DNA of 56,355 bases, taken from an uncultured Pseudoflavonifractor sp. Lineage in GTDB: Bacteria > Bacillota > Clostridia > Oscillospirales > Oscillospiraceae. The stretch covers positions 1 through 56,355 of the forward strand of contig CAJFTA010000008.1 of NCBI GenBank assembly GCA_904419835.1, given 5' to 3'. A program made the translations under genes and the position numbers. A model generated the notes under the pieces. That model searched no databases. It worked only from the letters and a program-made list of their open reading frames with translations, and was not told the origin of the DNA. This document shows positions 45,635 through 54,433 of the stretch, piece after piece (position 1 is the stretch's first letter; every line of letters begins with the position of its first letter).

Positions 45635-45860
45635 GGTATTAAGGTCCGTCTTAATCCCGCCCTTTTCCTCTCTTTTTTCCGCTTTCTTCCCTAGTTTCCC
45701 GCCAAAGCGGGTTAAGTCCCCTCTTCTCTCCGGCTGTATTCCCCGTTCCCTTTTACGGTTTCCCTTAGCAGTTTTGCAGAAGAAATATATTGTTCTTTCA
45801 TTTTTTCATGTTTTTCCCTCTGTCTTTGGTCTTTCTTTTCTTTTTTTGCAGAGCACAATA
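45635..45860. other. Pyrimidine-rich intergenic stretch upstream of pyc
   Basis: About 225 bases with strong strand bias: long C/T tracts on the plus strand, very few G residues, and low GC compared with the genes. Two small hairpins are seen, ATTAAG/CTTAAT (45638-45655) and CCCGC/GCGGG (45700-45714). I see no gene on either strand. It lies upstream of the pyc promoter and could be a regulatory or replication-related region, or degenerate sequence. Confidence 0.5.
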
Positions 45861-45867
45861 AAATTTA

Positions 45868-45896
45868 TTGCAAAATCAGATTGCAGTCTGTATAAT
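45868..45896 (+). promoter_or_regulatory. pyc promoter
   Basis: TTGCAA (45868-45873), a 17-base spacer and perfect TATAAT (45891-45896). The leader to the ATG is about 75 nt. Confidence 0.82.
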
Positions 45897-45977
45897 ATTC
45901 TTTAACACATCAGTTTGACCGGAGTAAGGGCGGCACCGTCCCCCTCCGGACCGCGTCCGCCGCAGCGGGAAGAAAGG

Positions 45978-48900
45978 ATGAATCAAGTGACAGAGCGTAT
46001 ATTCAATAAGGTACTGGTGGCCAACCGGGGCGAGATCGCCATCCGGGTGTTCCGCGCCTGCTACGACCTGGGGCTCCACACCGTGGCCATGTACTCCCAC
46101 GAGGATATCAACAGCCTGTTCCGTACCCGTGCCGACGAGGCCTACCTCATCGGCCACAACAAGTCCCCTCTGGGGGCCTATCTGGACATTCCCGCCATCA
46201 TCGACCTGGCCAAGCGGCGGAAAGTGGACGCCATCCACCCGGGCTACGGCTTCCTGTCCGAGAACCCGGACTTCGCCCGGGCCTGTGAGGAGGCTGGTAT
46301 CAAGTTCATCGGCCCCTCTTCCGAGGTGCTGGCCCGCATGGGCGACAAGCTGGCCGCCAAGGCCACAGCCATCGCCTGCGGCGTGCCCACCATCCCCGGC
46401 TCCGACCGCCCCCTGAAGGACGCGGACGAGGCCCTGGAGAAGGCCATTTCCTACGGCTTCCCCATCATCCTCAAGGCGGCTGCCGGCGGCGGCGGCCGTG
46501 GCATGCGCCGGTGCGACAAGCCCGAGGAGGTGGCCCCCGCCTTTGAGCTGGTGCGCAACGAGGCCCGGAAGGCCTTCGGCAGCGAGGACATCTTCATTGA
46601 AAAATACCTGGTGGAGCCCAAGCACATTGAGGTGCAGATTCTGGGCGACCAGTACGGCAACGTGATGCACCTGGGCGAGCGCGACTGCTCCCTCCAGCGC
46701 CGTTACCAGAAGGTGGTGGAGTACGCCCCCGCCTGGAGCGTGCCCCAGGAGATCCGGGACAAGCTCCACGCCGACGCGGTGAAGGTGGCCAAGCACGTGG
46801 GCTACGTCAACGCGGGCACCGTGGAGTTCCTGGTGGACAAGGACGGCAACCACTACTTCATTGAGATGAACCCCCGGATTCAGGTTGAGCACACCGTCAC
46901 CGAGATGGTCACCGGCGTGGATCTGGTGCGTGCTCAGATCCTCATCTCCGAGGGCTGCCCCCTGTCCGACCCCCGCATTGGCCTGACCAAGCAGGAGGAT
47001 GTGCACATCAGCGGCTACGCCATCCAGTGCCGCGTCACCACCGAGGACCCGGCCAACAACTTCGCCCCCGACACCGGTAAAATCACCGCCTACCGCTCCA
47101 GCGGCGGCTTCGGCGTCCGTCTGGACGGCGGCAACGCCTACACCGGCGCGGTCATCTCCCCCTATTACGACTCCCTGCTGGTCAAGGTCACCGCCTGGGA
47201 CAACACCTTTGTGGGCACCTGCCACAAGGCGGTGCGCGCCGTCAGCGAGGAGCACGTCCGGGGCGTCAAGACCAACATCCCCTTTGTCACCAACATCCTC
47301 ACCCACCCCGCCTTCCAGGCGGGCAAGTGCCACACCAAGTTCATCGACGAGACCCCCGAGCTCTTTGACATCAACACCGGACGTGACCGTGCCACCAAGG
47401 TGCTCAAGTACATCGCCCAGATCCAGGTGGACAACCCCTCTGCCGAGCGCAAGCAGTACGATATCCCCCGGTTCCCGCCCGTCACCGGCAACCGGCCCGA
47501 GGGCCTCAAGCAGCTGCTGGACCGGGAAGGCCCCGAGGCGGTGAAGAAGTGGGTGCTGGACCAGAAGAAGCTGCTCATCACCGACACCACCATGCGTGAC
47601 GCCCACCAGTCCCTGCTGTCCACCCGGGTGCGCACCCGCGACCTGCGTCTGGCGGCCGACGGCACCAGCGAGATTCTCTCCGACTGCTTCTCCCTGGAGA
47701 TGTGGGGCGGCGCCACCTTCGACGTGGCCTACCGGTTCCTTCACGAGTCCCCCTGGGAGCGGCTGGACACCCTGCGGAAGAAGATCCCCAACATCCCCTT
47801 CCAGATGCTCCTCCGGGGCGCCAACGCGGTGGGCTACACCAACTACCCCGACAACCTGATCCGGGAGTTTGTGAAGGAGGCAGCCCGCAGCGGCATCGAC
47901 GTGTTCCGCATCTTCGACTCCCTCAACTGGGTGCCCGGCATGGAGGTGGCCATGGAGGAGGTGCTCAAGGAGAACAAGCTCTGTGAGGCCTCCATCTGCT
48001 ACACCGGCGACATTCTGGACCCCAAGCGGGACAAGTACACCCTGCAGTACTATGTAAATCTGGCCAAGGAGCTGGAGCGCCGGGGCGCCCACCTGCTGGC
48101 CATCAAGGACATGTCCGGCCTGCTCAAGCCCTATGCGGCCAAGAAACTGGTGTCCACCCTCAAGCAGGAGGTGGGCCTGCCCATCCACCTCCACACCCAC
48201 GACACCACCGCCAACCAGGTGGCCGCCTACCTGATGGCCGCCGAGGCGGGGGTGGACATTGTGGACTGCGCCATCGCCTCCATGTCCAGCCTGACCAGCC
48301 AGCCCTCCATGAACGCGGTGGTGGCCGCCCTCCAGGGCACGGAGCGGGACACCGGCCTGGACCTGCAGCGGCTGCAGAAGCTGGACGACTACTGGGCCGA
48401 CGTGCGCCTGCGGTACGACCACTTTGACCACGGCCTGAAAAACCCCACCACCGACATCTACCGCTATGAGATCCCCGGCGGGCAGTACACCAACCTCTAC
48501 CCCCAGGTGGTCTCTCTGGGCCTGGGCCACCGGTTTGAGGAGGTCAAGGAGATGTACAAGACCGTCAACGACATGCTGGGGGACATCGTGAAGGTGACCC
48601 CCTCCTCCAAGATGGTGGGCGACCTGGCCATCTTCATGGTGCAGAACAACCTGACGCCGGAGAACATTGTGGAGCGGGGCGAGGCCCTCACCTTCCCCGA
48701 CAGCGTGGTGAGCTACTTCAAGGGCATGATGGGCCAGCCTGCCTGGGGCTTCCCCGAGGACCTGCAGCGGGTGGTGCTCAAGGGCGAGAAGCCCATCACC
48801 TGCCGTCCCGGCGAGCTGCTGCCTCCCGTGGACTTCGACGCCGTGCGGGAGACCATGCGTCCCTTCATGTGCGGCGATGAGATCAACATGCGGGCCATGC

Positions 48901-49421
48901 TGTCCTACTGCCTCTACCCCAAGGTGTACGAGGAGTACCGCCAGCACCGCAACGAGTACGGCTACATCGCCCGCATGGGCAGCCATGTGTTCTTCCACGG
49001 CATGGCCCTGGGCGAGACCAACCAGATCAACATTGAAGAGGGCAAGACTCTGGTCATCAAGTACCTGGGTCTGGGCGACCTGAACGAGGACGGCACCCGT
49101 ACCGTCCAGTTTGAGCTCAACGGCCAGCGCCGCGAGGTGGCGGTGCCCGACCGGACCGCCGAGGTCAAGGGCGTCCAGGTCACTCTGGCCGACCCGGCGG
49201 ACAAGAGCCAGGTGGGCGCGTCCATCCCCGGCATGGTGTCCAAGGTGAGCGTCCAGCCCGGCGACAGGGTGGAGGCCAACCAGGTGCTGGGCATCATCGA
49301 GGCCATGAAGATGGAGACCAGCGTGGTGGCCCGTCTGGCGGGCACCGTGGAGGCCATCCATGTCCAGGAGGGCGACAACGTCAAGGCCGGCCAGCTGCTC
49401 TTCACCGTCAGGCCCGACTGA
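45978..49421 (+). CDS. pyc: Pyruvate carboxylase
   Basis: A 1147-residue biotin enzyme that carboxylates pyruvate to oxaloacetate. It has the biotin carboxylase domain (about 10-460: KVLVANRGEIAIRVFRAC, the glycine-rich AAAGGGGRGMR, EMNPRIQVEHTVTE), the carboxyltransferase (about 530-800: LLITDTTMRDAHQSLLSTR, metal-site LHTHDTTANQ), the PYC allosteric/tetramer region and a C-terminal biotinyl domain (IEAMKMETS, biotin Lys about 1111). Full length for the family. ATG at 45978 follows GAAAGG. Codon bias is strong, which suggests high expression. Its biotin is attached by BirA (16866). Oxaloacetate links to the fumarase subunit at 21601. Confidence 0.97.
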   Translation: MNQVTERIFNKVLVANRGEIAIRVFRACYDLGLHTVAMYSHEDINSLFRTRADEAYLIGHNKSPLGAYLDIPAIIDLAKRRKVDAIHPGYGFLSENPDFARACEEAGIKFIGPSSEVLARMGDKLAAKATAIACGVPTIPGSDRPLKDADEALEKAISYGFPIILKAAAGGGGRGMRRCDKPEEVAPAFELVRNEARKAFGSEDIFIEKYLVEPKHIEVQILGDQYGNVMHLGERDCSLQRRYQKVVEYAPAWSVPQEIRDKLHADAVKVAKHVGYVNAGTVEFLVDKDGNHYFIEMNPRIQVEHTVTEMVTGVDLVRAQILISEGCPLSDPRIGLTKQEDVHISGYAIQCRVTTEDPANNFAPDTGKITAYRSSGGFGVRLDGGNAYTGAVISPYYDSLLVKVTAWDNTFVGTCHKAVRAVSEEHVRGVKTNIPFVTNILTHPAFQAGKCHTKFIDETPELFDINTGRDRATKVLKYIAQIQVDNPSAERKQYDIPRFPPVTGNRPEGLKQLLDREGPEAVKKWVLDQKKLLITDTTMRDAHQSLLSTRVRTRDLRLAADGTSEILSDCFSLEMWGGATFDVAYRFLHESPWERLDTLRKKIPNIPFQMLLRGANAVGYTNYPDNLIREFVKEAARSGIDVFRIFDSLNWVPGMEVAMEEVLKENKLCEASICYTGDILDPKRDKYTLQYYVNLAKELERRGAHLLAIKDMSGLLKPYAAKKLVSTLKQEVGLPIHLHTHDTTANQVAAYLMAAEAGVDIVDCAIASMSSLTSQPSMNAVVAALQGTERDTGLDLQRLQKLDDYWADVRLRYDHFDHGLKNPTTDIYRYEIPGGQYTNLYPQVVSLGLGHRFEEVKEMYKTVNDMLGDIVKVTPSSKMVGDLAIFMVQNNLTPENIVERGEALTFPDSVVSYFKGMMGQPAWGFPEDLQRVVLKGEKPITCRPGELLPPVDFDAVRETMRPFMCGDEINMRAMLSYCLYPKVYEEYRQHRNEYGYIARMGSHVFFHGMALGETNQINIEEGKTLVIKYLGLGDLNEDGTRTVQFELNGQRREVAVPDRTAEVKGVQVTLADPADKSQVGASIPGMVSKVSVQPGDRVEANQVLGIIEAMKMETSVVARLAGTVEAIHVQEGDNVKAGQLLFTVRPD

Positions 49422-49492
49422 TATTCCGTCTCACAGACATACTCTTTCAGCGGCACGGACGCCGGAAAAAAACATTTTATGGGAGAAACCGT

Positions 49493-50065
49493 ATGGTGGA
49501 TGTATATCAGCATTGTCCCAGATACGAGGACGGGCGCTATATTTTGAGACTGGTGTGCCCGGAGGACAAAAAGGACCTGTTAAAAGTATATTCCGACAAA
49601 GAAGCAGTGCCGTTTTTCAACAGCGACAACTGCGGCGGAGACGATTTCCACTACACGACGGAAAGCAGAATGGAACAGGCCATTGCATACTGGCTCTGGG
49701 AGTATGGCAGGCAGGGGTTTGTCCGCTGGGCGATTCTGTCGAAAGCCGCCGGGGAGGCGGTGGGAACCATAGAGCTGTTCCACAGAGACGCCGCCGACTA
49801 CTTTACAAACTGTGGTTTGCTCCGGCTGGACCTTCGGAGCGACTACGAGCGCGCAGGCGAGATCGCCAGGATCCTGGGGTTGATCCTGGAACCTGCCTAT
49901 GTGCTGTTCCACTGTGACAAAATCGCTACAAAAGCGGTCCCATCCGCCGCAGAGCGCATTGCCGCGCTGAAACACCTGGGCTTTCAGCCCTCGGCGGAGC
50001 ATTTGGCAGGGCATGACGGAACTGCGTATGACTCCTATTTTGTATTGACCCGGCCGGCGGTCTGA
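49493..50065 (+). CDS. GNAT-family acetyltransferase-like protein
   Basis: A 190-residue protein with the GNAT fold. Features include the start GRYILRLVCPEDKKDLLKVYSD, the central FVRWAILSKAAGEAVGTIELF strand pair and an IAALKHLGFQPS end. The usual acetyl-CoA R/Q-x-x-G-x-G/A loop is replaced by DYERAGEIARIL, which is atypical. Base composition is a little less GC-rich than its neighbours, and codons such as TTG, ATA and AAA are more frequent, so recent acquisition is possible. It is 71 bases after pyc and is followed by a repeat whose first hairpin could end its transcript. Confidence 0.78.
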   Translation: MVDVYQHCPRYEDGRYILRLVCPEDKKDLLKVYSDKEAVPFFNSDNCGGDDFHYTTESRMEQAIAYWLWEYGRQGFVRWAILSKAAGEAVGTIELFHRDAADYFTNCGLLRLDLRSDYERAGEIARILGLILEPAYVLFHCDKIATKAVPSAAERIAALKHLGFQPSAEHLAGHDGTAYDSYFVLTRPAV

Positions 50066-50116
50066 CACCCGGTCTTATCACAAAGAGAGCGCGCGCCGCT
50101 GTGCGGTGCGCGCTCT

Positions 50117-50338
50117 CAGGCTGTCGAAAAAGTCCTTGGACTTTTTCGACAGCCTTCAAAAACGCCATTACTTTCGCGCCGCACAGCGGCGCAAAAGTCC
50201 TCGCTCCGCTCGCCGGAAACCTTGCACAGCAAGGCTTCCGGGACATTCGATCCCACGCGAGGCGGGCGGCTGCCCCCTCGCGCTCCCCCGCCCCGACACA
50301 GCCCAAATTCTGTTCAACCGAGGTTTTTCGACACGCTG
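50117..50338. repeat. Interspersed hairpin repeat, copy B
   Basis: It begins CAGGCTGTCGAAAAAGT and ends AGGTTTTTCGACACGCTG, matching the ends of copy A (34943-35060). Inside, an 18-bp near-loopless hairpin (50118-50155, arm AGGCTGTCGAAAAAGTCC) could terminate transcription. The flanks GCGCGCTCTC and GAGAGCGCGCGC extend the inverted symmetry outside the shared ends. The roughly 170 bases in the middle have no gene. The 313-base gap between the GNAT and CNNM genes holds only this element. Confidence 0.75.
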
Positions 50339-50378
50339 AGAGCGCGCGCCGCGGGGGGGCGCGCGCAGGGGGAGTCCG

Positions 50379-51668
50379 TCAGCCCTCCCGGTCCTTCTTA
50401 TCCTTCTTGTCCTTTTTCCCCTCTTCGCCCTCCTCGGGCAGCACCACCACTTTGATCTCCATGACCCGGCGGTGGTCCACCCTGGTGACGGTCACGTCCA
50501 GGCCGTCGGCCTGGAACCGGTCCCCCTCCGCGGGGATGCGGCCAATCTGCTCCATGACCCAGCCGGACACCGTGTTGGCGTCGCAGCTGCCCTTGATGGA
50601 GAACAGGTCGTACAGGTCGGTCAGATCGGCGGAGCAGGAGATGAGGTAGCTGCCGTCTGCCTGCTTCTGGAACTGCTCAATGACCTCGTCGTGCTCGTCC
50701 CAGATCTCGCCCACCAGCTCCTCCACAATGTCCTCCATGGTGACCAGGCCCTCGGTTCCGCCGTACTCGTCCACCACAATGACCATGTGGGCCTTCTCCC
50801 GCTGGAGAATGCGGAGCATCTGAGAGATTTTGGTGTTTCCGGTGGTGTAGAGTACCGTGCCCATAATGGCGGAGAGATCGCTGATGCCGTGGTAGCGGGC
50901 GGCGTGGAAGTCCTTCTCGTGGATGACGCCCACAATGTCGTCAATGTCCTCGTGGTACACGGGCAGACGGGAGAAGCCGCTCTCGGCAAATACCTTGGCC
51001 ACCTCGTCCATGGCGGCCGTGTCCTCCACCGCCACAATGTCCACCCGGGGGGTGAGAATTTCCTCCACCTCCATGTCGCCGAACTCAATGGCGGAGCGGA
51101 TAAGCTCGCTCTCGTGCTGATCCAGGCCGCCCTCGTCCTCGGCCTGGTCCACCATGGTGATGAGCTCCTCCTCTGTGATGCCCTCGTCCTCCTTTTTGTG
51201 GAAGACAAGGCTGAGCAGCTTTTTCCACTGGGTAAAGAGAAAGTTGAGGGGCCGCAGCAGGGTGATGAAAAACTTCAATATGGGCGCGGAGAACATGGCG
51301 AAGGTCTCGGGGGACTCCTTGGCCAGGCTCTTGGGGGAGATCTCGCCGAAAATCAGGATGACCGCCGTGAGCACCACCGTGGACACCGTGGGGCCGTAGG
51401 CCCCCAGCAGCTTGGTGAAGAGGACCGTGCCGATGGTGGTGGCGGTGATATTGACAATATTGTTGCCTATCAGGATAGTGGAGAGCAGGCGGTCAAAGTC
51501 CTCCTCCAGCTCCAGAACCAAGGCCGCGCGGCTGTCGCCCGCATCGGCCCGGCTCTTCATCCGTACCCGGTTGAGGGAGGAAAAGGCGGTCTCCGTGGCC
51601 GAGAAGTAGGACGACATGGCCACCAGGAAGATGAGGATAACTATCATGATAATACTGGCACTGTCCAT
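50379..51668 (-). CDS. CNNM/CorC (HlyC-type) membrane transporter-like protein
   Basis: A 429-residue protein with the CNNM layout. The N-terminal DUF21 domain has three or four membrane segments (about 1-190: FSATETAFSSLNRVRMK, ILIGNNIVNITATT). It is followed by a pair of CBS domains (about 205-325: VEEILTPRVDIVAVE, MVIVVDEYGGTEGLVTMEDI) and a CorC_HlyC domain (about 340-420). Homologues export Mg2+ or Co2+. Hemolysin annotation is historical. The tail is a Lys/Asp/Glu-rich repeat. ATG at 51668 gives MDSASIIMIVIL. The AGGAG is 14 bases upstream, whereas GTG at 51683 abuts it. A structured leader precedes the gene. Confidence 0.9.
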   Translation of the reverse strand: MDSASIIMIVILIFLVAMSSYFSATETAFSSLNRVRMKSRADAGDSRAALVLELEEDFDRLLSTILIGNNIVNITATTIGTVLFTKLLGAYGPTVSTVVLTAVILIFGEISPKSLAKESPETFAMFSAPILKFFITLLRPLNFLFTQWKKLLSLVFHKKEDEGITEEELITMVDQAEDEGGLDQHESELIRSAIEFGDMEVEEILTPRVDIVAVEDTAAMDEVAKVFAESGFSRLPVYHEDIDDIVGVIHEKDFHAARYHGISDLSAIMGTVLYTTGNTKISQMLRILQREKAHMVIVVDEYGGTEGLVTMEDIVEELVGEIWDEHDEVIEQFQKQADGSYLISCSADLTDLYDLFSIKGSCDANTVSGWVMEQIGRIPAEGDRFQADGLDVTVTRVDHRRVMEIKVVVLPEEGEEGKKDKKDKKDREG

Positions 51669-51852
51669 AATGGAACTGATCACTCCTAAGTAATATGTAT
51701 TTGCAGGAACTGCCCCGGTATTTTCCCGTTTTTGTGCGCAAAAGGACAGCCTTATCCCACAGGGATAACGCTGTCCTCAACGGATGCAACTATGCAGTTG
51801 GGTAAGGGGGGCTCGTCCACGAGGGCTCACCGGATCCTTTCCTGTTTGATTA
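51669..51852 (-). promoter_or_regulatory. Structured 5' leader of the CNNM-like gene (possible attenuator or riboswitch)
   Basis: About 185 nt lie between the predicted start site and the ATG. Three hairpins follow one another on the RNA: 51831-51801 (outer GGTGAG/CTTACC with inner CTCGT/ACGAG), 51800-51787 (CAACT/AGTTG) and 51776-51744, a 15-bp stem with one mismatch followed by four T residues, which resembles a weak terminator. I do not recognise it as the Mg2+ M-box, the Mn2+ yybP-ykoY or another known riboswitch. A metal-linked downstream gene makes ligand control plausible. Confidence 0.55.
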
Positions 51853-51858
51853 GTACAG

Positions 51859-51887
51859 ATGATATCACAGCCCGGTATAAAATGCAA
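51859..51887 (-). promoter_or_regulatory. Promoter of the CNNM-like gene
   Basis: Minus strand: TTGCAT (51887-51882), a 17-base spacer and TATCAT (51864-51859). Confidence 0.72.
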
Positions 51888-51941
51888 GAGGCGCGTTTTC
51901 CCCGCTCGGGCCGAAAACTTTTTCCTATGCAGCAAAATGGT

Positions 51942-51970
51942 TTGCCATCCCCTATAATTTAAGCTATACT
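51942..51970 (+). promoter_or_regulatory. Promoter of the RNA methyltransferase gene
   Basis: TTGCCA (51942-51947), a 17-base spacer and TATACT (51965-51970). It is divergent from the CNNM promoter. Confidence 0.65.
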
Positions 51971-52060
51971 AGCCTTATACAGCCTGCCGGGGCGGCGCGT
52001 ATCCCTCCCTCTCAGGCTCTGATTCACACACGCGCCCCGCCGGGGCCCACGGAGGTTTCT

Positions 52061-53182
52061 ATGGACCAGCTGCAATTTTTTGTTCCCACCCTGTTCGGCC
52101 TGGAGGGGCTGGCCGCGGACGAGCTGCGCCGCCTGTCTCTGGCCGGCGTGCGGGCGGAAAACGGCCATGTGCTGTGTACCGGCCGGCCCGGGGACATCCC
52201 CCGCCTCAACCTGAACCTGCGCACCGGTGAGCGGGTCCTGCTGGTGCTGGGCTCCTTCCCCGCCCCCGACTTTGAGGCCCTGTTCGAGGGAGTGCGGGCC
52301 ATCCCCTGGGAGGACTATCTCCCCAAAAACGCTGCCTTCCCCGTGAAGGGGCACAGCCTCAACTCCGCCCTCCACTCGGTGCCCGCCTGCCAGTCCATCG
52401 TGAAAAAGGCGGCCGCCGCCCGGCTGGGCAGGGCCTACGGGCTGGAGACCCTGCCGGAGAGCGGCCCCCTGTTCCAGATCCAGTTTTCCGTTATGCGGGA
52501 CACCGCCACCATCCTGCTGGACACCAGCGGCGCCGGGCTCCACAAGCGGGGTTACCGGGCTGTGGGCGTGGCGGCGCCCCTGCGGGAGACCCTGGCCGCC
52601 GCCATGGTCATGCTGTCCCAGTACCGGGGGAGGGATCCCTTCTGCGACCCCTTCTGCGGCTCGGGCACCATCGCCATTGAGGCCGCCCTCATCGCCAAAA
52701 ACCGCGCCCCCGGCCTGGACCGGTCCTTTTCCGCCCAGAAGTGGCCCTGGCTGCCCGCCCAGGCCTGGATGGACGCCGCCGGCGAGGCCATGGACAAGGA
52801 GTTTGACGGCCAGTACGACATCTGGGGCGGCGACATCGACCCCAGGGCGGTGGCGCTGGCCCGCTCCAACGCGGAAAAGGCCGGGGTGGACGATCTGGTC
52901 CGCTTCGAGGTGGCCGACGCCACCCGGTTCCACCGCAGCGAGCCCTACGGCCGGGTGGTCACCAATCCCCCCTACGGCGAGCGCATCATGGAGAAGAAGG
53001 AGGCCGAGGGCCTGTACGCCGCCTTTGGGCAGGCGGTCCGCGGCCTGCCCGCCGGGTGGCGGGTGTCCGTCCTGTCCTCCCACACGGAGTTCGAGCGCAC
53101 CTTCGGCCGCACCGCAGACAAAAAGCGGAAGCTGTACAACGGCATGATCAAGTGCGACCTGTTCCAGTACCACAAGCGGTAA
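52061..53182 (+). CDS. THUMP-domain class I rRNA methyltransferase (RlmL N-half/YpsC-like)
   Basis: A 373-residue SAM-dependent methyltransferase. The N-terminal ferredoxin-like and THUMP domain (about 1-155) binds RNA. The catalytic domain has the SAM motif CDPFCGSGTIAIEAAL (about 190), IDPRAVALARSNAEKAG (about 262) and the active-site NPPYGERI (about 305). In E. coli the matching half of RlmL modifies G2445 of 23S rRNA to m2G. YpsC is the Bacillus homologue. The ATG follows ACGGAGG. It is 51 bases before an SLH gene, which may be co-transcribed. Confidence 0.93.
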   Translation: MDQLQFFVPTLFGLEGLAADELRRLSLAGVRAENGHVLCTGRPGDIPRLNLNLRTGERVLLVLGSFPAPDFEALFEGVRAIPWEDYLPKNAAFPVKGHSLNSALHSVPACQSIVKKAAAARLGRAYGLETLPESGPLFQIQFSVMRDTATILLDTSGAGLHKRGYRAVGVAAPLRETLAAAMVMLSQYRGRDPFCDPFCGSGTIAIEAALIAKNRAPGLDRSFSAQKWPWLPAQAWMDAAGEAMDKEFDGQYDIWGGDIDPRAVALARSNAEKAGVDDLVRFEVADATRFHRSEPYGRVVTNPPYGERIMEKKEAEGLYAAFGQAVRGLPAGWRVSVLSSHTEFERTFGRTADKKRKLYNGMIKCDLFQYHKR

Positions 53183-53233
53183 CGTCCCTCCGTCCCCGGC
53201 GGGAGATGCCGCACACTGTCAAAGGAGTCTGAA

Positions 53234-54415
53234 ATGAAACGAACCATCCGCAACCTGTCCCTGATTCTGTCTCTGGCGCTGGTCCTCTCCCTGGCCGCCC
53301 CCGCCGCCCTGGCGTGGGAGGTCAGGGGCAGCTACACCGAGGGCATGGCCACCGCCACCGACGGCTCCGCCTGGGGCTATGTCAATGCCTCGGGCATTGT
53401 ATCCATCCCCATCCGGTTTGAGGAGGCCTCCGACTTCTCCCTGGGCGTGGCCCTGGTGAAGGAGGACGGCAAGTACGGCCTGCTGCGGCAGGACGGGCTG
53501 TGGCTGCTGGAGCCCCTGTATGACAGCCTGACCGCCGTGGACTGCGGGGTGTATATCGCCCAGCGGGAGGGAGCGTGGGAGCTGCTGACCGTGGTGCCTG
53601 TGCCCGGCGAGGACGGCGCCTCCCACCAGCTGTATACCGGCGCCAGCTCCATCACCGTGGAGCAGGGGAGCCAGGGCAGGGAGATTGTCATCCAGTGGGC
53701 CGGCCGGGACAGCGTCCACATCGCCGTCTCCTCCCTGCCCATGGTGCTCACCGGCCTGGGCGTACCCTTCGCCGCCTTCTCCCTCCGCTCCGACCGCGCC
53801 GCCGCCTTCTCCGACGTGTCCGGCAGGGACTGGTTTGATCTGTGGGTGGATCTGGCCTATAACCTGGGCCTGATGGAGGGCCCGGGGGACGGCACCTTCC
53901 TGCCCTACAGCACCCTTACCGTGGGCGAGGCCCTGAAGATGGCCGCCGTGCTGGACAGCACCTACTCCGGCAGGGCCTTCTCCAGCGGCGGCGACCCCTG
54001 GTATACCAACGCGGTGAACTACTGCCTGACCAACGGCATTATCTCCGGCAGCACCTTTGACAGCTACACCCGGCCCATCACCCGGGCCGAGCTGGCCCTG
54101 GTGCTCTCCGCCACCGCCCCTGTCCGGGATTCGGAGGACATCAACGATGCCAGCCGCGTCGCCTCCTCCATCCCCGACGTGTCCGGCGGCGACTTTGCCG
54201 CCGGCTCCATCTACGCCCTGTACGCCAAGGGCATTGTCAGCGGCAGCGACAAGCAGCTGACCTTCCGGCCCGAGGCTGTCATCACCCGCAGCGAGGTGGC
54301 CGCCATGGTGGCCCGCATCGCCCGGCCGGAGCAGCGGATCCTCCTCTGGCCCTCCGCCGACTCCCCCGCCTATTACTACGCCGCCGGAATTCAGCTTTCC
54401 GCCCCCACTTCCTGA
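53234..54415 (+). CDS. Secreted WG-repeat and SLH-domain surface protein
   Basis: A 393-residue protein. A signal peptide (LSLILSLALVLSLAAPAALA) is followed by two WG-like repeats (about 37-95: AWGYVNASGIVSIPIRFEEA and KYGLLRQDGLWLLEPLYD), a beta-rich linker, and two or three SLH motifs (about 192-370: DWFDLWVDLAYNLGLMEG, WYTNAVNYCLTNGIISG, AAGSIYALYAKGIVSG). It should be held on the wall through SLH binding to secondary polymers, like the protein at 28365. The ATG has AAAGGAG eight bases upstream. No enzymatic domain is seen, so a structural or binding role is the best guess. Confidence 0.85.
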   Translation: MKRTIRNLSLILSLALVLSLAAPAALAWEVRGSYTEGMATATDGSAWGYVNASGIVSIPIRFEEASDFSLGVALVKEDGKYGLLRQDGLWLLEPLYDSLTAVDCGVYIAQREGAWELLTVVPVPGEDGASHQLYTGASSITVEQGSQGREIVIQWAGRDSVHIAVSSLPMVLTGLGVPFAAFSLRSDRAAAFSDVSGRDWFDLWVDLAYNLGLMEGPGDGTFLPYSTLTVGEALKMAAVLDSTYSGRAFSSGGDPWYTNAVNYCLTNGIISGSTFDSYTRPITRAELALVLSATAPVRDSEDINDASRVASSIPDVSGGDFAAGSIYALYAKGIVSGSDKQLTFRPEAVITRSEVAAMVARIARPEQRILLWPSADSPAYYYAAGIQLSAPTS

Positions 54416-54433
54416 TAAGGAGCTGTGCCTGCT

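Noticed and set aside
45876..49361. A 1161-residue minus-strand frame opposite pyc
   Set aside because: It is the mirror of a strongly codon-biased gene. Its composition (Val, Gly, His, Leu) is that of an antisense shadow.
51669..51852. M-box, yybP-ykoY, NiCo or guanidine riboswitch in the CNNM leader
   Set aside because: None of the conserved cores I know for these is present. A GGACGAG string occurs, but not in the paired-hairpin layout of guanidine-II.
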